DNA of 64,000 nt from Melampsora larici-populina 98AG31 (taxonomy: Eukaryota > Basidiomycota > Pucciniomycetes > Pucciniales > Melampsoraceae), in assembly GCF_000204055.1 (NCBI RefSeq), contig NW_006768768.1, positions 2,131,088-2,195,087 of the forward strand, written 5' to 3'. The notes beneath the pieces are model-generated. The model had not been told where the DNA came from. It was given only the letters and a program-made list of their open reading frames with translations, and did not search any database. Shown here in pieces: positions 20,979-31,870 of the stretch. The translations under genes and the position numbers were made by a program. How positions within the stretch are numbered: position 1 is the first letter of the stretch; each line of letters starts with the position of its first letter.

Positions 20979-23900
20979 GTGGCTGCAGTAACAGCACAAA
21001 ATCCTTCAAATCCCTATATTCATGTCAATCATCATCAAGCCCCTTTTGCACCTATGAATTTTGTAGATGTCAATTCTGCTTTTCATCAAGTCCCGGTCCA
21101 TCCTTTGTTTTACGGTCCTCCACCACACATGTTTTCACATACGAATCATCCTCAGTTTTCGAATTCTCAGTTTGGAAGACGAAATTTTCATCCCTCAGCT
21201 CAGTCTCACCCTGTTCGACAAGTGGCTTCGTCACCAACCGCTCCTCTGCCTGCACCGGATCCAGTTCAACAAGTTTCTGCATTATTTTCTGAATATCAGA
21301 ACATAAATGACGGTATTGTGGATGAGCCTAAAGCCACCGAGAATTCTTCCGTTTCTGCTGTCACTTTTACCAATTCGGCGAAAATGGATACTTGTTTAAT
21401 CCTTTCCGTCGTTCTTCAAACCAATGGTCAATCTTTTCAAGCCAAAGTGTTGGTGGACTCCGGGGCGTCTGGAAGTTTTTTGGATAAAAACTTTGTTCAA
21501 TCTCACAATTTCCCTTTGCAACTTCGACCCTTTCCTTTAAATTGCATTACCTTTGATGGTTTGTCTGGTAAAGATGGATTGGTCACTCATTTCTGGAAGG
21601 GAGGTTTGTCCATTTCTGATGATTCTAGTCATCTTTTTAATTCAACTATCTCTTTGGATGTAACGGTTTTGGGGGGATATGATGTGATTTTGGGGATGGA
21701 TTGGTTGAGACTTCATCATGGTTGGGTTGGAGGCGTTGGTCCGTCTTTACGTTTGGAGTCGCCGGCTTTGTCCAAGAATCTATCTTTAATTGGTGAATCA
21801 TCTACTTCAACATTTTTTCCGATTTCATCTTCTTTTTCAAATCCCAACATCTTTTCAGCATCTTTGGATTCGGATCCTTCAATTCCTAAAGAGTTTCTCC
21901 GGTATGCTGATGTGTTTAAACCGCAGGGGGATTCGTCTTTACCACCTCATCGAGATTCATTTGATATGAGTATTCGACTCAAGGAGGGGGCGGTACCTAC
22001 TTATTGTGGATCTTATTTGTTGTCTAGGATGGAGGAAGGGGAGTTAAGGGATTGGATTGATGGTCAATTAGCTAAAGGCAATATTCGTCCTTCTTCCTCT
22101 TCTGCTGCATCACCAATTTTTTTTGTTAAGGTTCCTGGGAAGAAGAATAGGCCGTGTGTAGATTACAGATCACTAAATTCAATGACAATCCGTGATAGTT
22201 TTCCTATCCCTTTGTTGGGAGATTTGTTGACTAGAGTTTCTGGATGTAGATATTTCACTAAATTAGATTTAAAATCAGCTTTCAATTTTATTAGAATTAA
22301 GGAGGGTGATGAATGGAAAACTGCTTTCAGAACTCCATGGGGACTTTTTGAATGCCTTGTGATGCCTTTTGGTTTAGCAAATGGGCCAGCCTGCTTTCAG
22401 AGATTTATTCAGTCGGTTTTGTCAGCGTATTTAGGTATTTGTTGTTTCGTCTATATTGACGATATTTTAATTTTTTCTAAAACTCGTGAAGAACATGAAG
22501 CTCACATTTCAGCAGTTTTGAGCAGGTTGCAGCAGCATAAGCTCAATGTTTCGTTAGACAAATGTCAATTTTACCAGTCAGAAGTAACATTTTTGGGTTT
22601 TGTGATTTCCCAAGAAGGTTTACGTATGGATCCAAAGAAATTAAGTACTATTGCTGATTGGCCGTATCCTGTGAACGCTAAGCAATTATACCGTTTCTTA
22701 GGTTTTACCAATTTCTATCAACGTTTTATTCACAAGTTTTCCTCTATTTCCGCTCCGCTTACGGCTTTGACCCAGAAGAATGTCGATGTGGTTAATGGAT
22801 TGACAGCTTCTGAGTGTTATCTTGCTTTCAAAACTCTTTTAAAATCTTTTACTACAGCTCCTTTACTTTCCCATTTTGATTTTGATAAGCCTAGGGCTTT
22901 GCAGGTTGATTGTTCGGGTTTCGCAATGGCTGTGATTCTTTCACAACCTGACAAAGATGGCAATCTGTTACCGGTTTCATTTTATTCTTGCAAGCTTACT
23001 CCGGCCAAACGAAATTGGCAAGTTCATGATCAAGAACTTGGGATCATCGTGGAAGCGTTTGAGGAGTGGAGGGCTTGGTTAACGGGAACTCCTACGGCGG
23101 TAACTGTGTTTTCAGATCATGCAAATCTTCGTTATTTTATGTCATCTCAAAAGTTAACCCCACGACAGGCTCGTTGGGCATCATACCTCAGTTCTTTTCA
23201 CTTTCAAATCTTGCATACCCCAGGGAAGATAAATCCTGCGGATCCTTTGTCGCGTCGTCCTGACTATGAGGATGTGAATTCTGATTCTAACAGAATGACA
23301 CTTTTGAAACCGTATATGGTTAAGAATGGTGTTTCGGTGTGTTCTATTGATACTTCTTTTATTATTCCTTCTCAAGCTACTCGAGACCTACTCATTAATT
23401 CATATAAAGATTATGAGGGTCTTGAGATTGCTACTCCTCCTCCACTTTTTACTTTCCGTGGAGGGTTGTGGTGGTTTCGTGATCGTTTATTTGTTCCTTT
23501 ACCTCTTCGTCAGCGCATACTTTCTTCTTTTCATGACTCCGTAACAATGGGGCATCCTGGAGTGGCTCATATGGTTAGCACTATCACTCGTACGTTTGGT
23601 TGGAAGACTTTGCAAAAAGATGTGATTGATTTCGTTAAAAGTTGCGATTCATGTCAGCGTGCGAAACGTAGCACTCAGGCAGCACAAGGGCAATTAATCC
23701 CGTCAAAGATTCCTGATAGGCCTTGGAGCACTATCGGAGTAGATTTCATTGTAAAATTGCCTGTTTCCTCTGGTTGCGATTTGATTTCAGTCATCACTGA
23801 TCATTTTTCTAAAGGGGCACATTTTATTCCGTGTAAGGAATCAATGTCCGCTCCGCAACTAGCTTCTCTTTTCGTCTCTCAATTTTTTCGTTATCATGGA

Positions 23901-24863
23901 TATCCTGATAAAATCGTCTCGGATAGAGGGTCTACTTTTGTATCAGCTTTTTGGACAGCGGTACAACGGCAATTACGAATTCAACCTGCTCCCTCGACTG
24001 CCTTTCATCCTCAGACAAATGGGCAGACGGAAAGGACTAATCAAACTTTAGAAACATATCTCAGACATTTTATTAGCTACAGACAGGATGATTGGGTAGA
24101 TTTACTCCCAATGGCGGAATTTTGCTTTAATAATTCAGTTTCATCTTCAACAAAATTATCTCCTTTTTTTGCGTGGCAGGGTTTCCATCCTCGCGCGAAT
24201 AGTTTTACAGAATTTTCTCGAGTACCTCATGCTGACAAGTTTATTGAAGATTTGGAAGCCGTTCAATTAAATCTTCTCGTGTCATTAAAACATGCAAAGA
24301 TGGCTCAAGCTGAGATGTATAATAAACATCGACGACCAGCACCATCTTACTCTCCTGGGGACCTTGTGTGGTTATCAAGACAAAATATCACGTCTGCTAG
24401 ACCTTCATCTAAACTTGATTTTAAAAAGATTGGTCCTTTTCCGGTAATAGAGATGGTGGGGTCAAATGCGGTCAGACTAAACTTGGGGAGTGCATATTCT
24501 ATACTTCATCCTGTGTTCAATATTTCTCTCATATCTCCTTATTTTCCTCCGGATTTAGGTGGAAGACAGCAATCAAAAATTCATCAATCAGTTTCAAATT
24601 CTGTGGCACCTTCAAGAGATTGGAGACATGTTTCTGGGATTTTAGATTATAGAAAGAAGAATAAAGCGCCTCCAGAATATTTAATATGTTGGTTAGGAAG
24701 ACCGGTTTCGGACGACACTTGGGTTTCTTTACCAGACATTTCATCAGATTTAGATTTATTCCTTTTAAACTTTCATGTTAAATATCCTCAATTTCCAGTT
24801 CCTTCATCTTTGTTAGATTCCAGATTTTCAATGGGATATCAAGAAGCTTTGGGAGAATTATAG
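20979..24863 (+). CDS. Gypsy-1 pol: protease, RT, RNase H, integrase, chromodomain
   Basis: One open frame of ~1294 codons, in frame with gag across the TGA at 20955. Counting from 20979: aspartic protease DSGAS at ~160, reverse transcriptase YIDD at 492-495, RNase H with VDCSGFA and DHANLRYF, integrase zinc finger (H/H and CDSC at 889-892), catalytic D922, D982 and E1018 (D,D35E spacing), GPFPVIEMVG, and a C-terminal chromodomain (VSGILDYRKKN...YLICWLGRPVSDDTW). A chromodomain at the end of the integrase defines the chromoviruses and targets insertion to heterochromatin. All catalytic motifs look intact, but expression depends on the broken gag upstream. Confidence 0.92.
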   Translation: MAAVTAQNPSNPYIHVNHHQAPFAPMNFVDVNSAFHQVPVHPLFYGPPPHMFSHTNHPQFSNSQFGRRNFHPSAQSHPVRQVASSPTAPLPAPDPVQQVSALFSEYQNINDGIVDEPKATENSSVSAVTFTNSAKMDTCLILSVVLQTNGQSFQAKVLVDSGASGSFLDKNFVQSHNFPLQLRPFPLNCITFDGLSGKDGLVTHFWKGGLSISDDSSHLFNSTISLDVTVLGGYDVILGMDWLRLHHGWVGGVGPSLRLESPALSKNLSLIGESSTSTFFPISSSFSNPNIFSASLDSDPSIPKEFLRYADVFKPQGDSSLPPHRDSFDMSIRLKEGAVPTYCGSYLLSRMEEGELRDWIDGQLAKGNIRPSSSSAASPIFFVKVPGKKNRPCVDYRSLNSMTIRDSFPIPLLGDLLTRVSGCRYFTKLDLKSAFNFIRIKEGDEWKTAFRTPWGLFECLVMPFGLANGPACFQRFIQSVLSAYLGICCFVYIDDILIFSKTREEHEAHISAVLSRLQQHKLNVSLDKCQFYQSEVTFLGFVISQEGLRMDPKKLSTIADWPYPVNAKQLYRFLGFTNFYQRFIHKFSSISAPLTALTQKNVDVVNGLTASECYLAFKTLLKSFTTAPLLSHFDFDKPRALQVDCSGFAMAVILSQPDKDGNLLPVSFYSCKLTPAKRNWQVHDQELGIIVEAFEEWRAWLTGTPTAVTVFSDHANLRYFMSSQKLTPRQARWASYLSSFHFQILHTPGKINPADPLSRRPDYEDVNSDSNRMTLLKPYMVKNGVSVCSIDTSFIIPSQATRDLLINSYKDYEGLEIATPPPLFTFRGGLWWFRDRLFVPLPLRQRILSSFHDSVTMGHPGVAHMVSTITRTFGWKTLQKDVIDFVKSCDSCQRAKRSTQAAQGQLIPSKIPDRPWSTIGVDFIVKLPVSSGCDLISVITDHFSKGAHFIPCKESMSAPQLASLFVSQFFRYHGYPDKIVSDRGSTFVSAFWTAVQRQLRIQPAPSTAFHPQTNGQTERTNQTLETYLRHFISYRQDDWVDLLPMAEFCFNNSVSSSTKLSPFFAWQGFHPRANSFTEFSRVPHADKFIEDLEAVQLNLLVSLKHAKMAQAEMYNKHRRPAPSYSPGDLVWLSRQNITSARPSSKLDFKKIGPFPVIEMVGSNAVRLNLGSAYSILHPVFNISLISPYFPPDLGGRQQSKIHQSVSNSVAPSRDWRHVSGILDYRKKNKAPPEYLICWLGRPVSDDTWVSLPDISSDLDLFLLNFHVKYPQFPVPSSLLDSRFSMGYQEALGEL

Positions 24864-24881
24864 GTGGACGGTGATTATTAT

Positions 24882-25122
24882 TGTAATGATATGAAATATG
24901 TAAAAGAAATTATGTAATAGCGAAGAAAGTTACAAGAATTCAAATATGTAAAAACAAATAGTTGTGTAGTATTGGAATATGGTTGTGATGGAGATAATTA
25001 TCTACATAGATGTTAGAAGAGAATAATGTGTATATAAGAACTTAGTAGAAGATTTGTAGTGTTTTCCTTATCGAATTATTAACGTAGTTTTATCACTCAA
25101 ACTAAAATCCAACGTGCCAAAT
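24882..25122 (+). repeat. Gypsy-1 3' LTR, 241 bp
   Basis: Matches the 5' LTR and retains the empty MITE site. The preceding AGGTGGACGGTG is a weak polypurine tract. Confidence 0.9.
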
Positions 25123-25153
25123 TAAATAAATGTAAATTCGTAAAAACCCCCCC

Positions 25154-25222
25154 TTCAAGCAAAAACTCAGCATTTATGCCTCCCCTTAGGGCTAGACACA
25201 TAAGTGCTGAGTTTCTGCTTGA
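25154..25222. repeat. 69-bp fold-back sequence
   Basis: TTCAAGCAAAAACTCAGCAT and its near-complement ending at 25222 (GTGCTGAGTTTCTGCTTGAA) form ~25-bp arms with two mismatches around a ~19-nt loop. Probably a small MITE. Confidence 0.75.
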
Positions 25223-27121
25223 AAGCCGGAGCCTACAAACATACATCCACCATTACACCCCTACTGTTTCAGCCACCGATGGTCGTAAGGACGACTTCCT
25301 GGTTTGCTGTTGAGGGGTGTGGGGTCTCATTTGCTGAGCATACAACCTCCCCTTTTATACTTGATGATTCCGCCTTGCTCTTCAACCTCTTGATGTTGGC
25401 TCCTTTGGTCTTTGGTTGCATTTAGCTAAGTACTTCCTTATTCGAATTGTATTCATACCATCTTCCTACCAGTCTTTTGATTGACACTTGCTTATTTTGA
25501 TTCGTATTTGTACTCCAGTTACCACTCTTGGCCTCTGTTCCATTTTTTTTGGTTTCGCTCCTATATATCTCACTAATCCCTCAACAACTCGCATTCACTC
25601 TGCTCAATATTACAATCATCATTATCCATTGCCGGCCATCCCTCTCAATCTAATATGCTTATCAATGAACGTACCAATCTATCTCGATTTCCCGCTTAGT
25701 AAAACTCTCTACTCGACTCCCACTAATCACTTTTACGCAATACATATTCAGCTTCTTTCGTTCTACCTTCAACCGTTCATTTGAGACCCTCCAAACTTTA
25801 CCATTTCCAGACCTTCTTCTTGGCTCCCTCTGTCGCGCACCTCTGTCAACTTTACAATGCCGATGACATCCAACTGCCTACTTTACAACACTATCATCAA
25901 ACACCCCACATATACCTACCCAAGTAGCTATCAGTTAATCTTATTCCGATATGTATTACCAATAAACCTACAATTCAACATTGCTTTCCCACACAGTAAA
26001 GCTTTCTACACACATACTCTTGGCCTGCTTCAATCCATATTCACCATTTCCTTTTTTGATCATCCAAACTTAATGTCGTCAGTATCTCTTTTAACATATT
26101 TTCAGAAAGATAATCCTTTTCAAACCCCATTTGAGTTTCCATTTTTATGCACGTTCATTCACCATGCTGATGATATATCCCATCAACATAATTTACTACA
26201 CTACAGGACTACCACTGAACAGCTCATGTATCAATCTGCAAAAAACCTCTTACCTTGCTTACACATGCTGTTAACCTTCATTGCTCCTTTTCTTGCATCA
26301 TTCATTTGTAGCAACATATTCTCTTTCCTCTCATTTAGCGCAATCCCAACCAATCTACGTTCGACCGAGACATTCCCGTCCAATGGATCCAATTTGATTG
26401 CTCTCTTTACTGTACTCAGTTGGTTTCTGGATCTCACTGTATCTGAGTCACATCAGAAGATCCAAAGGCACCAACACTGAACCAATCAGATTACCGATCA
26501 ATTCGTACCCATCATTTTAATTTATTATCACCATTCTCAGTCTTTAGATACCTTTATCAAATATCAAATACACATTCAAATCTCAGACAATCAAGGTCCA
26601 AATCTTTAGAGTTGAAATTATGATTCAAAAACTCGACATCAATTGTTAAACTCAGATCAGAAAGCAATCCAAGAGATCAGAAAGCGATCCAAGAGTAAGA
26701 ATTTGATCTGAAAGATTAACTGAAGTTAAATCAGCTGTTTCATATTTCAATTCCGTGGGATGATCAAGATCAAGAGTTTCCAAGTATCCAAAAACACTAA
26801 TTTCATGTTTTGCTTCCCTATTTCATTTGAATGATGAAGTAAAATTAACAACAATTGGTCAATAACCTGAATTTCAGATGAATGATCGACTTGCCTCCAG
26901 TTCGTTCCATTTATGATAAGCGAATTCTTATCACGTTTCTTACGTCTTGAATTGAGATTATATAAACTTAAATTAATCCAAAGTGTAAATGATTCATGCT
27001 TTTCTGTTTGGTCATTAAAAACTTCATTGAATGAAATGTGATTGGGAATCTTAGATTTACAATGTAATACTTCAATTCCGCTGTCAAAGTTTACCCAAAG
27101 GGTTTTCTTAACGGTCAAGAG
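25223..27121. other. Pyrimidine-rich intergenic DNA with a faint internal duplication
   Basis: Segments near 25455-25760 and 25910-26150 share degenerate similarity (CCCGCTTAGTAAAACTCTCTAC against CCCACACAGTAAAGCTTTCTAC; CTCTTGGCCT in both), suggesting an old tandem duplication. Frames at 25857-26480 (plus) and 26747-27118 (minus) have no recognisable domains. Confidence 0.3.
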
Positions 27122-27471
27122 AATTTTACACTACAGCTTTTACACTACATATGAAGTGTAAAAAGGTTGTAGTGTAAAATTCTACCTGGAACCGTACAGA
27201 TACAATTTTACACTGCATTTCGGCGAAAATTCAAAGTGCAAAAAATCAAGTGTATTTTATGTAGTGTAGAATTCTATTGCACCACCGATGAAATGCATTT
27301 TTGCACCTCATCTTTTACACCTCATCCTGAAGTGCAATTCCTATATGTGCAAAATTACATTCGACACACCTCATATCGAATTTTACACCTCATCACTTTG
27401 CACTCCATTATTAGTGTAAAAGCCTGAGGTGTCAAAGTCTGAATTGTAACAGTTCAAATGCAATTTTGCAC
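27122..27471 (+). repeat. Left TIR of the large MULE, 350 bp
   Basis: Starts AATTTTACACTACAGC. It is packed with a short motif in both orientations, TTTTRCACYWC (for example TTTTACACTAC, TTTTACACCTCAT, TTTTGCACCTCA), more than ten times. Such arrays are plausible transposase-binding sites. A 63-codon frame inside both TIRs is probably not coding. Confidence 0.9.
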
Positions 27472-27997
27472 CTGAACTTTTACGACTTTTACACCTAACG
27501 TTCGGATCTCCAATATGCAGTGCACTCGAATTCCAACGACTTTTACACACCACCTAACGGTTGGATCCCCAATATTCAGTTCCCACCCTCACCCATTGGG
27601 AGGATGAATGAACAAGTGGACGTACATACCCACTCATTTTTCATTGTTCTTTAAATTGAATGAGATGAACAACGAGTGCACCTGCCAAACCCCAGTGTCT
27701 CAAGGACCTCAATCCCTTTGAGACGTAATTCTGGAAAGAAAGGTGCCTATATAATTGAAGCTTTGCCAAGTTAGGCTAAGGTAACATAATTGAGTCTAAG
27801 ATGGGATGAGTTCATGTGGTTCAATTTGTAGGGATTTTTTTTACTTACAGAGACTTGTCAAGTGTTTCAAATTGTTTCTCTTTTCGTATTGTTTCCCTTT
27901 TCTTGTTCCCCCTCATAATTTTTTTCATTATTTGCAAACATCCCTACTTGAACTGGCCTATCTATCAATTCACAAATCAATCAAATACCCTCTTTAA
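27472..27997. other. Leader between left TIR and the transposase gene
   Basis: Contains further TTTTACACCTAACG motifs (27489-27555) and a pyrimidine-rich stretch (27830-27930, TTTCCCTTTTCTTGTTCCCCC) just before the ATG at 27998. Probably promoter and 5' UTR. Confidence 0.4.
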
Positions 27998-30900
27998 ATG
28001 TCTTCTGAGAAAGCCTCCCCTCAGACGACCCAGACTCAACTTGATCCGGCCATATTGCAAGATCTACCTCACGATCAACCACCTGTAGCTCCTATAGTGA
28101 AGAAACGTCGTAAACGTACAAAGACCGGCAAGAGATTCAAAGTTCCAGTTCCCTCCAGCGGCAAACATCAGACATTCATCGATATTGGATGCGAGACTGA
28201 TGCTCAAGGCTATCCCATATATCCAAACAACGAAACAGTTTTTGTTAAGAAGCCTAATGAAGACATTACGAATTTTGGGCATATAGCCTATCCACACACT
28301 CAGAAGACATCAGGCGCGAATGACGACAGACCTTGGAAGACAACTTGGTACACATGTCTAGGACTTTTGGACTGCGATAACAAAGCATGCAAGTACGCGG
28401 CACCTCCACCCACAGGTGACAGGAAAGCAGCTGAACACATCTTGAAGTAAGACATATCCTTACAACATATCCTTACTGGATGGCATTTTCCATAAAATCT
28501 GACGGAGAATTGTTCATCATTCACTGCTGTAGGCACCCTAGGTGTCCCGCTGCTGAATGCCAGGGTCAACACCGCTGGACAACTTGCACCACAACCAGCT
28601 GTCGTGTTGATCTTGAAAAAGAGACGGGATGGGCTATTCTTCGACATTCAGGCACACACTGCCATGTCTGGCCTGTGTCAAAGAAGGCGGACCCATTAGC
28701 CATGGAGAAATTGACAGCGGAAGTTGTCAAGAATCCAAAGGCTGGACCAATGGTACTACAGGTGAAATCCTCTCTTCATGATTGTTCATACAATCAAATC
28801 AGCTGAATAATCTTCTATTTATCCATTTATGTGTCTGAGCTAGGTTGGACAGGCTGGTGAAGGCCGGAAGATAACACCCTCAGTTGATAATCTCCATCCA
28901 GCATTTTCACATCGTAGTCGCCTAGGGTATCTGCGACGTACAATCCTGTACAACACGGGTATCATGACTGAGCAGGAGAGCAAGGGTGGAGGAGACAGTT
29001 TTCCCTTAGATATCCAGCACTGGGGCACGTAAGTCCCACTTAAATTCTTCACCACGCATCAACAGCTTGGCTTGACATTGGTAATGGAAACAGTAAAGGT
29101 CTTTGGTTGATTTCAATGGCCCTAACTGGATCTAATGTACATGTTACATTTCAAATCGAATGGATGGCTCAGCAGTTAGTGCGCCGTGATCCTGAAACAG
29201 AGAAGGTTTACTCTGGAGGCCTACTTTCCGACGTTACCTACCGTTTCTTCAAGAATGGCTATCTCCTGACGACGTCAATGTACAGTGACCTTCTGCACCG
29301 ATGGATACCCGTTCAGCTTACATGGATGGCTAGGCTTGATGTAACTCACTACAAAGGGCATTTCACACTGCTCATGAAACAGATGTGTGATGCGGACATA
29401 ACAGCTTTTGAATGTGATCAGCTAGTTTGACAAGTTGTGGACTTCTCTTCTGCGCAGAAGCAGGGATTTGTTGGTGCCTATATGGATGTGTTCAACAAAC
29501 GAGACCGTGACAAAGCCATGTCAAAACTAAAGGGGTGCTGCGAGCACTACCGCCAATCTATCACTCGCATCACGCGTAATCGTGGGGTCGTGCCGGCAGG
29601 TGACAATGTAGGTGTCACTCCACCGTATCTCATTTGGATTTTTACTCATTTTTCTTTGTTTCAGGGTACATTTGAAGATATGGCACTCAATCTCCTTGAG
29701 CCTGATAAACCAAATGGGCTCAATCTTGCTCAAAGATTTGAAAGCCTGGCAAAGGCTTACCCAGCGGCTAAACCTTGGATCGCCTGGTGGAATACGGCTG
29801 ATATCGAGGCAATGCTCTTCTGCGCCCGGCGGAGACTTCCACTTGATGATCCTCCAAGATATGATGAGTGTGGAAATGAAATAGATGAACTACCTGAAAC
29901 AACAAATGGCCAAGAGTCTATGCATAGACAGTACTACATACTTACGTATGTTTTTTGTCTATTTTTTACAGTCATCATGTGTTGTGATCCATAGCTGATG
30001 GTTTTTGAACCGTAGTGATGGAAAATGTACCCTGCTTCAGGGCCTGATTCAACTTTTACTCTTTGCAAAATCACTGGAAAAAGACTATGATCAGCTATTA
30101 CGAGGTATTCCGGTGAAGTATGGGAACAATTGGGAAAGTGTTGTTGAAACCATGGGTTGGTCCAAGCAACGAGCTTCTAGGCGCCCGGAAGCAAATGATG
30201 GCCGACCACCAGACACTAACAAAGTGTTGTTTGGAACAAAGAAGCTTGGTCGACCACGCGGCGCGCCTAATGTGCATCGTGATCCTCATTCATCTTACCA
30301 GTCTTATTGGGCCTGTAACAATGAAACCGGCAAAAAGAACTGCTGCTGGGCAACAGCTTCTTTGGAATCTTTCTTTCCTCTTTTTTCACCTCTTTGGATA
30401 ATAGGCTCTACAGGAAAAAAAACAGACATCGTGACTAAACTAACCCGACACTATTCCGCAAGGGTCTCGTCAGAAATTCACGGGGGAAAGGGGATGAGGT
30501 CAATATTATCTCGGGGACTAACATCTCTTCAAAAGGCTGCTCAACAGCTTTCACCTTCATTTGTAACCGACCGATTCGCCTCAGCCGATCTATTCATCGA
30601 TTATTTTCTTGTGCCAGCCAGGGGAAAACCCGCCTCACCTATTGCCAAATTGTTTCCTCATCAAGTCATCAAGGAGTTCCGTTGTACTCAGTACCCAAGT
30701 CATATTCAAAATGAAATTGTGACCCAATACGGAATATCTATCACAAATGATATGTTCCATGATGCAAATCTCAAGTATTCAGGTATTGAAGAACTTATTC
30801 AAATGTGGGTCACGGATGGGCTGTTCAGTACAAATCCACGATGCTGCACAGCTTTTCAGAAGAGTTTTAATGAAAACCCAAAACAATTATCTCCCCTGAT

Positions 30901-31607
30901 GTCTGATGAAGATATTGAAGTTCAAGTTCTCAAAGAAAACCCCGCTAAAGATGTACCTACTTTATACGAACGTGCACACCTTGACTTCAGCAGTTCACCT
31001 ATGCATGTGTACTTTCATCTTGCAGGTGTCATGGGCCTTGCGGAATCTGATAAGCATAAATTTATGGGCGATATGAAATGGCCTGAATGTTTGGAATTTA
31101 ATGGCAACAACTACAAAATTGTCTCAAGAGGGTTTTGGGGAGAAGGGCATTTTTGGTGCAAGGTAGTTCGAACATTAGATGGTGCCACTGGAGTGTATTA
31201 TTATAATGATCTGCTCGACGATGGTCGCGCACAGCTGCTAGGTCGAGACATGGGTCTTATATCGGGTGCACAACCAAACACCAGCTGGGTAATCTATTCG
31301 CGCCAGCCCACACGTGAAGAACAAACAATCATTGACAATGGTATAGCTAGAATTGCGAAGAAAAACCCCACAGGCGACACACCATTTGGCTCGGCAGATG
31401 ACTTTGTGGAAGTTGAAGATCAGATAGCTGAAATCATGGTTGAAGAGCCTGGTCATGAGGTAATCGAGGATAGGAAGTGAACCTTGCAATGCTGGCATTT
31501 GACATTACAAGCACAGGCACGTTCATGTTTTTGTTGTCTCATAGCTGGTAGATGTTCGCTCATATATAATCATATTTCCAGCCGGAAAAAAGAATGAAGG
31601 TGAAGGT

Positions 31608-31778
31608 TGATAGGAACCAGGACGTGAGTGAGATGCAAGAGAGCGCAGAGGGTGTTCCTGTAAGGTAGTTGGATTGCTAAGTGAGGAGAAGAGTCTCTAC
31701 TCGACACGATACAAGAGATATAGAGAAGTACAGTATAGACATATTCTCAGTAAGCCTTATAAGGTTAAGGTCATAACA
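31608..31778 (-). repeat. Gypsy-2 3' LTR
   Basis: 171 bp, apparently identical to the 5' copy at 37509-37679. Confidence 0.93.
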
Positions 31779-31795
31779 TCACTCCCCCTTTAATG
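31779..31795 (-). other. Gypsy-2 polypurine tract
   Basis: On the minus strand AAAGGGGGAGTGA immediately precedes the 3' LTR, where plus-strand DNA synthesis is primed. Confidence 0.75.
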
Positions 31796-31870
31796 TCTCG
31801 ACCCCCTCTTGCAGGCCAGCATCTTTCCCCAGGCTGGCATTAAAAAACCTCTTGGGAAAAAGCCTTGCCC

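Larger units (their letters stand above)
18416..25122 (+). mobile_element. Gypsy-1: Ty3/Gypsy chromovirus with two MITE insertions
   Basis: 241-bp LTRs (after removing the MITE from the 5' copy) flank gag and pol in the order protease, RT, RNase H, integrase, chromodomain. The LTRs differ at one base by eye. No matching target duplication was found: flanks are TCTTT on the left and TAAAT on the right. Gag is interrupted by a MITE at 20123 and a TGA at 20955, so this copy cannot make an intact Gag-Pol. Confidence 0.9.

Noticed and set aside
25857..26480. 207-codon plus-strand ORF
   Set aside because: Phe/Leu/Ser/His composition of pyrimidine-rich DNA; lies in a degenerate duplicated area; no motif.
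27236..27427. 63-codon ORF repeated exactly at 45794-45985
   Set aside because: The identity comes from the TIRs; the frame is Cys/Thr/His-rich repeats of the TIR motif, so coding is unlikely.
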